Shown: in pieces, positions 1 to 8,414 of the stretch | Numbering within the stretch: position 1 is the stretch's first letter | Layout of the letters: each line of letters starts with the position of its first letter | Source: Leptolyngbya ohadii IS1 | Lineage (GTDB): Bacteria; Cyanobacteriota; Cyanobacteriia; Elainellales; Elainellaceae | Assembly (NCBI RefSeq): GCF_002215035.1 | Contig: NZ_NKFP01000006.1 | Coordinates: 3,997,080 to 4,061,079, forward strand | Length of the DNA: 64,000 nucleotides | Direction: 5' to 3' | Program-made: the position numbers and the translations under genes | The notes under the pieces: model-generated | The model's database searches: none | The model's input: only the letters and a program-made list of their open reading frames with translations | Told to the model about the DNA's origin: nothing

Positions 1-994
1 GCAGGATTAGGATTTGCGATCGCACTTGATTCGCTAAGGGAAAACGATCGCGAAACTTAAGAATCAACGGCAGTGAAACGACCAGCCAGAGTTGGGGCAT
101 TCCCAACCATCCCAGGAAGTTACTTTCTTGCGCCAGATCACACCATTCCGTCGGCATCATGCCGCTACGCTTTCCGCAGAACCAGAAATCGCTGAAGCTA
201 TTTGTAAAGAACTTTGACCAGCCACCCTCCCAAAAAGCAGGCAGTAATCTCGCTTCAGATGCGCTGATAATGGGCGAATAGGGAGAGGATTGCAGAGCAT
301 AGGGCAGCAGGATCGCAAAAGCGGCAATGAGTCCGGCGATCGACTGTTTGAGATAGGTACGATTTAACCCAAATCCACCGCGAATTTTCCAGAGACGAAT
401 AAATAGAAGTCCCGCAGAAAGAAAGACGCTCTGGGGATAGAATAACCCCTGCAAAATAATCACGATGATTAACGGGATCAGAGATTGGCGCAGCAAGAAG
501 TAGAGGAACGCCAGAAATAATGGATAGATGAACGCTACGGGAGTCGAAGAAACAATGTCATCGCGCATCCAGAGGTTTTGATTCAGCAGCAGGGCACAGG
601 CAAATCCGGCAATGGGCAACGGTAGAAGCTGCATTCCAATCCCGAAGGCGAAAACAGTGCTGATTAGTGCCAGAACAGGCGGCAGCAGCTTACTCACAAA
701 GACCGGATCGACCCCGACGATCGCAAACAGCCGGTACAGATTGGCATAGCCATCGGGCGCAACGGACTGGAAATAATCGGCAATCAAATCATTGGGAAAC
801 AATTGCGGGTCAAGAAATCGCCTTGTCCAGAAAACGTGCTGCCGCGCATCGTCCTGAATGACATACTCATTGCCAAATGCCGTTATTAATGCCGGAATAC
901 AGTACAGCAGCGAAATGAGCAAACTCAGACCGAGCCAGAACATCAGGCGCGATCGCTCAGACTTAAGGGGCAGTCGATTAGGCAGTTGCATCAT
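1..994 (-). CDS. Polytopic membrane protein, C-terminus cut by window edge
   Basis: The reading frame starts at an ATG whose first bases overlap the stop of the upstream gene (ATGA, 4-bp overlap) and stays open to base 1, so about 331 residues are visible and the C-terminus is missing. The product begins MMQLPNRLPLKSERSR and then alternates long hydrophobic stretches with loops. The first external loop carries an acidic QDDARQ motif, which is where GT-C type glycosyltransferases and related polyprenyl-sugar transferases keep catalytic acids. That resemblance is only topological; I do not recognise a defined family. The overlap with the flippase-like gene suggests translational coupling and a shared role in lipid or glycan export. 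Confidence 0.75.
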   Translation of the reverse strand, partial: MMQLPNRLPLKSERSRLMFWLGLSLLISLLYCIPALITAFGNEYVIQDDARQHVFWTRRFLDPQLFPNDLIADYFQSVAPDGYANLYRLFAIVGVDPVFVSKLLPPVLALISTVFAFGIGMQLLPLPIAGFACALLLNQNLWMRDDIVSSTPVAFIYPLFLAFLYFLLRQSLIPLIIVIILQGLFYPQSVFLSAGLLFIRLWKIRGGFGLNRTYLKQSIAGLIAAFAILLPYALQSSPYSPIISASEARLLPAFWEGGWSKFFTNSFSDFWFCGKRSGMMPTEWCDLAQESNFLGWLGMPQLWLVVSLPLILKFRDRFPLANQVRSQILIL

Positions 995-1944
995 GATTTA
1001 ATCCGCCGCATTTCCCGCATGGTTGACAGATATTGTCCCAGAAAAGGCAGTCCGCCGATCGCAGGCAGCAGATAGCGCGAGGTGCAGAGTACCCCCAGAG
1101 CCGCCGCCGTTTGCGCGTTGAAATAGGGCTGATAAAACAGAATCAGCGCCGCATCGCGGGTTCCAACTCCGGCAAAGGTCAAAGGCATCAATCCTGCCAG
1201 AATTGCCAGTGGCGACAGTGCCAGATTTACCAGGAAGGGTGTCCAGGCGTTGAGCGCCAGAATAAACAGCCAGATTTGCAGCAGATGCAGAAACCAGATA
1301 AAGACTGACGTGACGGCAATCTTGGTCAACTGACGCGGATCTTGCCAGAAGTAACGGTGCATCTCCTGCCAGGACTCGCTGAGTTTTTCCAGCTTTGCCT
1401 TCATCTTCTTCGGGGCAATCTTCTCGCACAGTCGAAAGAAACTCTGGGCAAAACGGGGCAGTCCGATCAACGCCAGTCCCAGGATTAGACCGATCGCCAC
1501 CCCTGCCGTCATCGTCCAGAACAGAAAATCCTTGCGCGGATACAGCAGCAATCCAAACACACACCACAGCAGCAGCGACAGCAGATCGCAGGTCTTCTCG
1601 AACACCACCAGCGACAGGGCAAGCGTCCCGCTCAAATGTCCGCGATCGCGCATAAAGTATGCCTTCGCGATATCCCCCATCTTGGAGGGCAGCACCATAT
1701 TCAGCACACTGGCAGCAAGAATAAGCTGATTCGCTTCCCAAAAGCCCAATCTCGTCCCGTGGGGCATCAACTGCTGCAACCGCCACGCCGTAAACATCGT
1801 GATCGGAACCACCATCCCCAGGCTTACCACCAGCCAGAAGCGATCGCTGTCCTGCAACACTTGCAGCAGTCCGGCAAAGTCAATCTTCCAGTAAATGACT
1901 GCCAGGATGATGAGACTAACGGCGATCGAGATCAGGCGTTTCAT
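991..1944 (-). CDS. Flippase-like membrane protein (UPF0104 / LPG synthase TM-domain family)
   Basis: 317 residues with about eight predicted membrane helices. Family features are visible: a cluster around residues 80-115 reading VLPSKMGDIAKAYFMRDRG, then a VVFEKTCDL segment, and a C-terminal LTFAGVGTRDAA stretch. These match the lysylphosphatidylglycerol-synthase-like (YbhN/UPF0104/AglD) membrane domain, thought to flip or transfer lipid-linked substrates. There is no soluble aminoacyl-transfer domain, so it is not a full MprF. It overlaps the downstream membrane gene by 4 bp, and a joint function is likely. The substrate cannot be told from sequence. Confidence 0.8.
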   Translation of the reverse strand: MKRLISIAVSLIILAVIYWKIDFAGLLQVLQDSDRFWLVVSLGMVVPITMFTAWRLQQLMPHGTRLGFWEANQLILAASVLNMVLPSKMGDIAKAYFMRDRGHLSGTLALSLVVFEKTCDLLSLLLWCVFGLLLYPRKDFLFWTMTAGVAIGLILGLALIGLPRFAQSFFRLCEKIAPKKMKAKLEKLSESWQEMHRYFWQDPRQLTKIAVTSVFIWFLHLLQIWLFILALNAWTPFLVNLALSPLAILAGLMPLTFAGVGTRDAALILFYQPYFNAQTAAALGVLCTSRYLLPAIGGLPFLGQYLSTMREMRRIKS

Positions 1945-1988
1945 AGAATGAAGTCACTCAGAGCAGAGCCAACGAGAGCAGGTCAGAA

Positions 1989-2531
1989 ATGTCGCTGAAT
2001 CCTAGATTGATGTTACAGAGGATCTGGCTCCGTGTCGTCAAATCCATCACGACTGTTCCAGACCGATCTTCGTGGCTGTGGGCATTGGGGCTGCTGTTGC
2101 TCTATGGACTGATTTATCTACCAATCGGTTTCAGCACAGGATTTCTGACGTTACAGGTTGAGCGTTCGATTTGGACAACGATCGGCGTTCTGGCAAGAGC
2201 TTTCATCATGCCAGGAATCACAAAGGAACTGTTTTTCAGGGCGATCCTGATTCCCCATCGCAGTGAAGCGGTGCGTCCGGGAAACTACCCCGATCGAGAA
2301 ATTTGGATTTGGAGCGGGATTAGCCTGATTAGCTTTATCCTCTATCACCCGCTAAATCCTTTTGCACCCACTTTTTTCAGCGATCCCATTTTCCTCCTGG
2401 GCGCGGGACTGTTGGGCATTGCCTGTACCCTTTCCTATTGGCAAAGTGGCTCCCTCTGGACAGCCGTTGTGATTCACTGGCTCGCGGTTGCGGTTTGGCT
2501 GCTGGTCTTCGGGGGGTTGTCAAGGTTCTGA
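1989..2531 (+). CDS. CPBP-family intramembrane protease-like protein with degenerate motif 1
   Basis: 180 residues with several hydrophobic helices. The CPBP (CAAX protease and bacteriocin-processing, Abi) signature is usually EExxxR followed by FxxxH and a later His. Here motif 1 reads KELFFR: the first Glu is replaced by Lys while the second Glu and the Arg remain. A LYHPLNPF segment and a C-terminal IHWLAVAVW segment supply the expected histidines. With the first acidic residue gone, catalytic activity is doubtful, and it may be a non-proteolytic relative. It is divergent from the flippase-like gene. Confidence 0.7.
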   Translation: MSLNPRLMLQRIWLRVVKSITTVPDRSSWLWALGLLLLYGLIYLPIGFSTGFLTLQVERSIWTTIGVLARAFIMPGITKELFFRAILIPHRSEAVRPGNYPDREIWIWSGISLISFILYHPLNPFAPTFFSDPIFLLGAGLLGIACTLSYWQSGSLWTAVVIHWLAVAVWLLVFGGLSRF

Positions 2532-2624
2532 ATTGCTTGCAACTGGTTCTGCAATTGCCGAAAACAACTATCCTGCACAACTCCGAGAACTTTGAGTGGT
2601 CGCCAGCACCGTTAATGAAATGAT

Positions 2625-2682
2625 TGCAATCGCCTTGATCAGCTAAGGCAAACAAAAAACTGGTATCGAGTATCGCTGTCAT
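2625..2682 (-). pseudogene. Remnant of a PIN-domain (VapC-type) toxin
   Basis: The first 19 or so codons encode MTAILDTSFLFALADQG, which matches the N-terminus of PIN-domain toxins, including the first metal-binding Asp in the LDTS motif. After that the frame runs into unrelated residues antisense to the CPBP gene, and the other acidic residues of a PIN nuclease are absent. The ATG overlaps the antitoxin stop by 4 bp, the usual arrangement of an intact pair. I read it as a toxin deleted after its first strand. Confidence 0.6.
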
Positions 2683-2954
2683 GAATGCTCGTTTAGCCTG
2701 TTGCTCCAGCCATAGACAGGATCTATTTCTGTTCGTAATATCGCTTCGTCAGATTCAGAAACGTCCTGTTGCTCAGACTTACCTAAGCCGGCGAGCGATA
2801 GCAGAAAATTTTGCTGAGAGGCATTAAGTTCTTTGCCCTGGGCTGTTTTGTAGCGCAAGTAATCAAGAAAATTTGCCAGTTCCACCAAAGCCTCATCCAG
2901 TAGAGCATTGACTACCTCAATTAGATTCTGCCGCTCTGCTGTTGTTTCAGACAT
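2679..2954 (-). CDS. Antitoxin-like protein (DUF2281-type), partner of a deleted toxin
   Basis: 91 residues. The N-terminus has an amphipathic helix followed by ELANFLDYLRYK, typical of small cyanobacterial DUF2281-like antitoxins that precede PIN toxins. The C-terminus is acidic and polar. Its stop overlaps the ATG of the truncated PIN toxin by 4 bp, so the operon order antitoxin-toxin is preserved although the toxin is gone. The product may now be an orphan or able to cross-neutralise related toxins elsewhere; that is inference. Confidence 0.6.
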   Translation of the reverse strand: MSETTAERQNLIEVVNALLDEALVELANFLDYLRYKTAQGKELNASQQNFLLSLAGLGKSEQQDVSESDEAILRTEIDPVYGWSNRLNEHS

Positions 2955-3010
2955 GACTTAATCACTTGTGGAACAGTGTATTCAGTCCATTTTACCCTGC
3001 CTGAAAACAC

Positions 3011-3259
3011 TCATAAGCGCCCCAACTCTCGTAAGTTTTTCAGATCCAACTCAAAATCTTCAACATCATAGGAATACAGTGCTATCTTGCGCTGCTTCAA
3101 AAGTTCGCGAAAAGCATTAAGCGGCATATCTGCTAGACGGCTTGCATAGCCAATCGTTAAACGCCCTGTTTGAAATAGATGTATAGCTATTTCCTGGCAA
3201 AACTCATCCGCTGTTAGTTGAGAGGCTTGCAGGATTTCGTCCGAGATAACAATACTCAT
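3011..3259 (-). CDS. UPF0175 family protein (putative antitoxin, orphan)
   Basis: 82 residues. The pattern AIHLFQTGRLTIGYASRLADMPLNAF is the UPF0175 core, a helix-turn-helix-like domain. In cyanobacteria and archaea UPF0175 genes normally sit directly upstream of a DUF3368/PIN toxin gene. Here the next gene on the strand is another antitoxin-like gene 56 bp away, so the expected toxin is missing. The region is AT-rich compared with the core genes, in keeping with transfer. Confidence 0.75.
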   Translation of the reverse strand: MSIVISDEILQASQLTADEFCQEIAIHLFQTGRLTIGYASRLADMPLNAFRELLKQRKIALYSYDVEDFELDLKNLRELGRL

Positions 3260-3355
3260 AGGAGAGCTACCCTACCAACCACACCTCAAGAGTAACCGAA
3301 AGAAATTTGAGGCTAACAGGAAGCCTTAAGTTACTATCCTATCCAGAGACGAACA

Positions 3356-3442
3356 GTATAACGCCTCAAATCAGCGACGGTAGATAACCTCGGCAACTTC
3401 ACCAGTGACTTTCGCCCGTCCGCTGCATTTGAATTGTTAGAC
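3356..3442 (-). mobile_element. attC-like recombination site (integron cassette type), copy 1
   Basis: On the minus strand the segment opens with GTCTAAC (fits the R'' consensus RYYYAAC) and ends with GTTATAC (close to R' GTTRRRY). Between them, AATTCAAATGCAGCG pairs with CGCTGATTTGAGGC, giving an imperfect inverted repeat with one unpaired G, as in the extrahelical bases of attC sites. It is 87 bp long and begins 36 bp after the stop of the pentapeptide-repeat gene, which is the expected position of attC in a cassette. It is homologous to the site at 62587-62671. No integrase is seen. Confidence 0.65.
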
Positions 3443-3478
3443 ATCAGGGACTAGCATTAGACGACAAACACGCTTGAT

Positions 3479-4546
3479 TTAATGCAACTCTAGCTCTTTG
3501 CGAAACTGATCGTCGTATATCGCTTCGTCCCAAAACTTGGATGCCTTAATTTGCTCTACAGTTATGAATCTTACTCCACGTAAGTCAGCACCTTGAAGAT
3601 TTGCACCATCAAGCTTTGCTTTGTCGAGGTTGGCACCTTGAAGATTAGCTTTACTGAGATTAGCTAGTCGTAAATCAATACCTGCTGCTCTAGCCCCTTC
3701 AAGCTTTGCGTTTTGAAGGTTTGTACGTTGCCAGTTATTGCTCATCCCGCTCATAATGGCACCACGCAAGTCAGCATCTTGAAGGTTAGCCCCCTCAAGG
3801 TTTGCATTCCATAGTAACGCATTTACTAGATTTGCCTGTTTAAGATCAACGCCTGGAGCTATTAGATATGCTCCAGATTCTTGAGGATTGAAATTATTTG
3901 GGAACTTAGTTTCTTGGTCGTATAAGGCATGAGTAAATGCAACATCTACGAACAGAGCATTACTAAAATCAGAACCAAAAATTCTTGCTTTATGGAAATC
4001 AACAACCTCAAAGGTAGTTCTACAAAAGTTAGCCCTACTTAAATCAGCCTCTTGAAAACCACAAACATAGAGGTATGAATCTTCTAGACAAAGCTCCTCA
4101 AGTTTTGCTCCGTTCGCTGCAACATTTGTGAGTTTGATTGATTCTCCATCGGCATCCTCTTCTGCTGCCAACCCTTCTAGAGCAATCCTTAACGAAGTGC
4201 TATACAACCTGCCATCTTTACCTCTTTGCGTCGTTCTTGCAGCATCAACTGCCTTCCAATATTCAAGCTGCCTTCTTCTTGCCTCTTCTTGTGCTCTCTC
4301 CTCCCATTTAGGGATTTCTCTCAAGAATGCAATAGCAGCAATCAGTAAACCCAGCTTACTGAGAGAATCAAGAGCTTTAATAAATGCTGATTTTTCAAGC
4401 CAAGTAGCCAGTTGGTCGGAAAACAGAAGCGTGACCAGCAGAAGAATGGCAATCCCCAACCAAACACCCCATTCCACACGTACAGTTTTCCAAATTAAGG
4501 AACTCAGTGTTCGACGCTTGTGTCTCTTAGCTGCCATACCGTCCAA
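3479..4546 (-). CDS. Membrane-anchored pentapeptide-repeat protein
   Basis: 355 residues. The N-terminus has a basic leader, then two hydrophobic segments (about residues 27-45 and 63-78), a charged linker rich in Glu/Arg, and then two blocks of pentapeptide repeats (A(D/N)LXX) at about 150-210 and 240-335, such as DLKQANLVNALLWNANL. Such repeats form a right-handed quadrilateral beta-helix. The function of this protein is unknown. An in-frame Met at codon 4 is an alternative start. The gene is AT-rich, and it is bounded 3' by an attC-like site and 5' by a GTTAGAC word, so it may be an integron cassette. Confidence 0.85.
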   Translation of the reverse strand: MDGMAAKRHKRRTLSSLIWKTVRVEWGVWLGIAILLLVTLLFSDQLATWLEKSAFIKALDSLSKLGLLIAAIAFLREIPKWEERAQEEARRRQLEYWKAVDAARTTQRGKDGRLYSTSLRIALEGLAAEEDADGESIKLTNVAANGAKLEELCLEDSYLYVCGFQEADLSRANFCRTTFEVVDFHKARIFGSDFSNALFVDVAFTHALYDQETKFPNNFNPQESGAYLIAPGVDLKQANLVNALLWNANLEGANLQDADLRGAIMSGMSNNWQRTNLQNAKLEGARAAGIDLRLANLSKANLQGANLDKAKLDGANLQGADLRGVRFITVEQIKASKFWDEAIYDDQFRKELELH

Positions 4547-4633
4547 TTAAACTCAAAATCAATCAGATCTATTATTACTTCAACTTTTTGTCCAGAAAAA
4601 ATTTTCTGCTGTTGTGAGGGGTTGCCTTCCGAT

Positions 4634-4776
4634 GTCTAACAATTGTTTAGACTGAATGTTTCCGCCTAAGATCCCATTTTGGCGATATAGGCAGAAATAT
4701 TTCCGCCCAAGATCCCGATTCTGGGTGTTTAGGTAGAAATACATCTACTCTAAGATCCCAATTTAGTCGTGTAGAC
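4634..4776 (+). repeat. Palindromic tandem array 1 (one 19-bp and three about 29-bp palindromes)
   Basis: The 341-bp gap between the pentapeptide gene and the ligase holds a 19-bp palindrome (gtctaacaattgtttagac, 4634-4652), then three units at about 4664-4692, 4705-4734 and 4748-4776. Each unit has the form gcctaagatccc...tatagg(c), with complementary ends, separated by linkers like TGAATGTTTCC and AGAAATATTTCC. The period is about 41-43 bp. The same order recurs inverted at 44949-45029, and related units occur at 63857-63967. No gene is seen in the rest of the gap. Confidence 0.7.
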
Positions 4777-4887
4777 AGCAAATTTCAGTATAACCACCGC
4801 TTTTTCGATCTGTCAGTCCTACCTGAATTGATAGGGCACCATATTTGTGCATTGGAAAATTCGATCGCCCCACTCACCCCAATCCAA

Positions 4888-6675
4888 CTACCCCTCAATC
4901 TCTCCCAGTTCCGCCAATCGCTTCACGGTTTCCAACGTATCAATTTCAGAGACGGGTTTATCGTCACGAATTCGCAGGATGCGAGGGAACCGCAGGGCAT
5001 AGCCGCCTTTGTGCCGTTGGGAGGGCTGAACGCGATCGAATGTTACCTCCAGCACGATTTTCGGTTCGACCGTTCGTACCTTTCCGTGGGCAAATTCCTG
5101 GATCGTGTGTGCCTTAAACCAGTCGGAGAGTTGCTGCACTTCCGCATCGGTGAGTCCGGAGTATGCTTTGCCCACATTGAGTAACGTCGGATCGGTTTCG
5201 CTGGTGCGGATGGCAAAGGTAAAGTCCGATAGAAAGCGGCTGCGTCGTCCGGTTCCCACCTCGGCAGCAGTGACCACAACATCTAAGGTGGCGATCGCCC
5301 GTTTGATCTTCAGCCAGTCCTTGCCGCGACGACCGGGTTTGTAGGGTGCGTCCAGAGCTTTCACCATCAAGCCTTCGTTACCGCGATCGCGGGCTGCTGT
5401 GAATTCTGCGTCCAGGGTGGCTACGTCGGAGCAGCGTTTGCTGAGGGCGCGTCTCAGGTGCAGCGTGTTTAAGCCCAGGCGATCGAGAATTTCCAGGCGG
5501 CGGGTGTAGGGTTCGTTGATCAGAATTGCGCCGTTCTGGTACAGCACATCGTAGACGACAAAGGCGACCGGAATCTCGGACAGCATTGCTTCAGTGAGGG
5601 TTTTCCTGCCGAGTCGTTTCTGCAAGGTCTGGAAGGGCAAAATCTGCTCACCGGAAACGGACACAATTTCCCCGTCCAGAATAAAGCCTGCCTGCGGATC
5701 ATCCCCTAACGCAAAGCTGAGGGAGGCGATCGGCGGCAGCAGATCGGGGAAGGTCTGGGTGATTTCGTCCAGGGTGCGGGAAAAGAGGGCAATTCGCAAA
5801 TCGCCGTAGGGCTTGCCGTGCAGCGAAGCCTCGTTGGTATGAATCAACGGTGCAAGGTGAACCTGTGCCCGAATGCCGTCATATTTATCTTCTACGGCAA
5901 ATTCCTGCGGCAGCAGTCGCGCCACCTCTTCCAGATCCTCCGCCGGACTCGCCAGCATGAACTTAATCGGATGAAATAGCTGCATCTGCGCCTGATCCAG
6001 CTTTTCCTGCCGTGCCAGAACTGCGGTTCTGCCAATGTCCCCCAGCAGCATATTCACCCACTGAATCCGCTCCACGGGTTCTTTTGACAGACGGGCGATC
6101 GCATCTTCTACGGCTCCTTCCCGCAGACCAATTCGCAAATCCCCAGCCAGCAGCTTAATCAGATATTTTGCTTCCAGCCGAGTCGCCTGCCGGAGCAACT
6201 GCACAATCCATTCCTGCTTGCGCTTTGTGCCTTTGATTTGCACCAACTGTTCTAAAGCCAGTGCCAGATCTTGCAGCGTAATCGTAGGAGAAACCCGATC
6301 GCGCCACACCTCGAACGCCAAATCGCCCGGATCTCCCAGTTTGACAAGCTGCGGCTTCAGCGTCTCTGCATCAATTTCAGTGACGATCGCCAGTGCCACC
6401 AGTAACGTCGCTCCCCCAATGTTTAGCGTCCGCTGATCCTTCAACGGAAACACCGTCCCCGAAAGATAACGCGCCGCCAGTTCTAAATCTTCATCGCCCA
6501 AACCGCCGAAATATTGTCCCAAAACGGCAGCTTTTTCCAGTCGCTTCGTTGTCCCATTGACCTGCTCTGCCACCTGAGCAAATTGCAGAAACGATCCGTC
6601 GATCGCTTTATCCGCTGTGTTCGTATAGGGGGTCAAGGAATCTGGCTCTGACTGGGAAATGCGGGAGGGGGTCAT
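4888..6675 (-). CDS. ATP-dependent DNA ligase
   Basis: 595 residues from the chosen start (MTPSRISQ); an in-frame Met 12 codons upstream is possible but adds an unlikely leader. An N-terminal all-helical DNA-binding domain (to about 220) is followed by the nucleotidyltransferase core. Motif I is EDKYDGIRAQVH, with the adenylated Lys at about residue 264. A DGEIVSV motif, an EGLMVK motif and a C-terminal OB-fold with WLKIKRA follow. It seals nicks using ATP, unlike the NAD-dependent LigA that cyanobacteria use for replication, so it is probably an accessory repair ligase of the archaeal/LigB type. Confidence 0.93.
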   Translation of the reverse strand: MTPSRISQSEPDSLTPYTNTADKAIDGSFLQFAQVAEQVNGTTKRLEKAAVLGQYFGGLGDEDLELAARYLSGTVFPLKDQRTLNIGGATLLVALAIVTEIDAETLKPQLVKLGDPGDLAFEVWRDRVSPTITLQDLALALEQLVQIKGTKRKQEWIVQLLRQATRLEAKYLIKLLAGDLRIGLREGAVEDAIARLSKEPVERIQWVNMLLGDIGRTAVLARQEKLDQAQMQLFHPIKFMLASPAEDLEEVARLLPQEFAVEDKYDGIRAQVHLAPLIHTNEASLHGKPYGDLRIALFSRTLDEITQTFPDLLPPIASLSFALGDDPQAGFILDGEIVSVSGEQILPFQTLQKRLGRKTLTEAMLSEIPVAFVVYDVLYQNGAILINEPYTRRLEILDRLGLNTLHLRRALSKRCSDVATLDAEFTAARDRGNEGLMVKALDAPYKPGRRGKDWLKIKRAIATLDVVVTAAEVGTGRRSRFLSDFTFAIRTSETDPTLLNVGKAYSGLTDAEVQQLSDWFKAHTIQEFAHGKVRTVEPKIVLEVTFDRVQPSQRHKGGYALRFPRILRIRDDKPVSEIDTLETVKRLAELGEIEG

Positions 6676-6922
6676 GGTGCTGTGCGAAGTCCATTTCTCA
6701 CACCGTAGCACGCGAATTTTGGTGAAAACCGCAGGTTCAACTCGATTCCTGCTAGAGAGAGATCAGTAGAAAAACCCAATCGCTCTCAGGAGATGAATTG
6801 ATACGCTACAGAAGTCAGAGATAGTGATTCACCTCAGACCCGCAAGGGTCTTTTCTTTTTGGTTCAAAATTTCAAATCTCAAGATTTTTGAGTTTCAAAA
6901 TTTTTGAGTTTCAAGAGTTAAT

Positions 6923-6951
6923 AAAAAAAGGACGGTTCGTAAACCGCCCCT
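6923..6951 (-). terminator. Intrinsic terminator of pdhB
   Basis: On the minus strand, a hairpin GGGCGGTTTACGAACCGTCC is followed by seven T residues, about 35 bp after the pdhB stop. The stem also belongs to the dispersed GGGGCGGTT-type hairpin family seen at 25963 and 42901. Confidence 0.75.
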
Positions 6952-6984
6952 CCAGATTCAATACCAAATCTAATAACGACTCGA

Positions 6985-7968
6985 CTAGATCCGCATTGCC
7001 GCCATCTTTTGTACCGCTTCCACCACCTGATGGGGCTGCACGATCGTCAAATTCTCCAGCGTGCCGTTGTAGGGCGTGGGAATATCCTGGGAGGCAAGCC
7101 GCAGTACCGGGGCATCCAGTTCGTCAAACAGGCGATCGTTAATCGATGCGGTTAGTTCTGCGCCAATTCCGCCGGACTTCATACATTCCTCGACGATGAT
7201 CACGCGATGGGTTTTGCTGACCGATTCGCCGATCGTGTCAAAGTCCAGAGGCTTGAGCGAGATCAGGTCAATCACTTCCGGGTCGTAGCCCTGCTGTACC
7301 AGCGTTTTTACTGCCGTCATCACATGGTGACGCATCCGGGAATAGGTGAGGATCGTGACATCCTTGCCGCGCCGCACCACTTCCGCCTTGTCCAGGGGCA
7401 GGACGTATTCCTCTTCCGGCAGATCTTCCTTCAGGTTGTACAGCAGCACGTGTTCAAAGAACAGCACCGGGTTATCGTCCCGAATCGCTGCCTTCATTAG
7501 ACCTTTGGCATTGTAGGGCGTAGAGCAAGCCACCAGCTTCAAACCGGGAACGCCCTGGAAATAGGCTTCGAGACGCTGGGAGTGTTCTGCCCCAAGCTGA
7601 CGACCCACACCGCCCGGACCGCGAATCACCATCGGGATTTTATAGTTGCCGCCAGAGGTATAGCGCAGCATCCCGGCATTGTTGGCAATCTGGTTAAACG
7701 CCAGCAGCAGGAAACCCATGTTCATCCCTTCAATGATGGGGCGGAGTCCAGTCATGGCAGCCCCCACAGCCATCCCGGTAAAGCTGTTTTCGGCGATCGG
7801 AGTATCCAGCACACGCAGATCTCCGTACTTTTTGTACAGATCCTTCGTCACCTTATAGGAACCGCCATAGTGACCCACATCTTCGCCCAGTACGAAGACA
7901 GACGGATCTCGCGCCATTTCTTCATCGATCGCTTCCCGGAGGGCATTAAAGAGAAGGGTTTCTGCCAT
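6985..7968 (-). CDS. pdhB: Pyruvate dehydrogenase E1 component, beta subunit
   Basis: 327 residues, the normal length. The N-terminal pyrimidine-binding domain has the [17 protein letters not shown] stretch, DTPIAENSF with the Glu that activates thiamine diphosphate, and [13 protein letters not shown] with the active-site His. The C-terminal transketolase domain carries the [12 protein letters not shown] and [12 protein letters not shown] motifs. With the alpha subunit (not in this window) it decarboxylates pyruvate and passes the acetyl group to E2 for acetyl-CoA. In cyanobacteria pdhA and pdhB are usually unlinked, as here. It is a single-gene unit with its own terminator. Confidence 0.95.
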   Translation of the reverse strand: MAETLLFNALREAIDEEMARDPSVFVLGEDVGHYGGSYKVTKDLYKKYGDLRVLDTPIAENSFTGMAVGAAMTGLRPIIEGMNMGFLLLAFNQIANNAGMLRYTSGGNYKIPMVIRGPGGVGRQLGAEHSQRLEAYFQGVPGLKLVACSTPYNAKGLMKAAIRDDNPVLFFEHVLLYNLKEDLPEEEYVLPLDKAEVVRRGKDVTILTYSRMRHHVMTAVKTLVQQGYDPEVIDLISLKPLDFDTIGESVSKTHRVIIVEECMKSGGIGAELTASINDRLFDELDAPVLRLASQDIPTPYNGTLENLTIVQPHQVVEAVQKMAAMRI

Positions 7969-8414
7969 GAGCGGAATTTACCTAAGAGTGCAGTGCTAGT
8001 TTTTCAAACAATCCTGCCAATCCAAATTCAGAATGAACGGAATTTGCAGGCAATATCCAGCCTATTATCTTATCTGGTCAGGGGGACAAGTATGCAAAAC
8101 ATTATAGTGGCTGGTGTTCTCAGGAACAGTCTGCCAGGAACCTTAGGGAGTAGCATCAGACAATTTGCTTCGCTGCGGAATTTGCGGTGTTTTCCTGGGA
8201 AACCTAGTTTTTGAGTGAAGGTAGATCGGTAGAGGCAGATCGCCATCGACGGGTCAACCCTCTCTACAGGTTTCAGCGGGAAGTCGCTAAAATTCCTCAA
8301 AGATAAAATTTTGAGAAGAATTCGTCCTAACGGCGATAGCGGATCGGCTAGATCTAAGCTATGGTCTGGGATAGGTTGGCATCGAGTGGGACGTTCATCG
8401 AGTGGTGTGAGGGT
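7969..8414. other. Intergenic region, no gene seen
   Basis: 446 bp between the divergent pdhB and amidase genes. Short open frames here have no family features. It must hold both promoters; a CATTATAGT word near 8099 could be part of a -10 element, but this is weak. Confidence 0.4.

Noticed and set aside
4634-4776. CRISPR array
   Set aside because: Units are palindromes with short, related linkers rather than identical repeats with unique spacers of about 35 bp, and there are no cas genes.
8070-8300. 76-codon minus-strand frame between pdhB and the amidase
   Set aside because: No family features and atypical composition.
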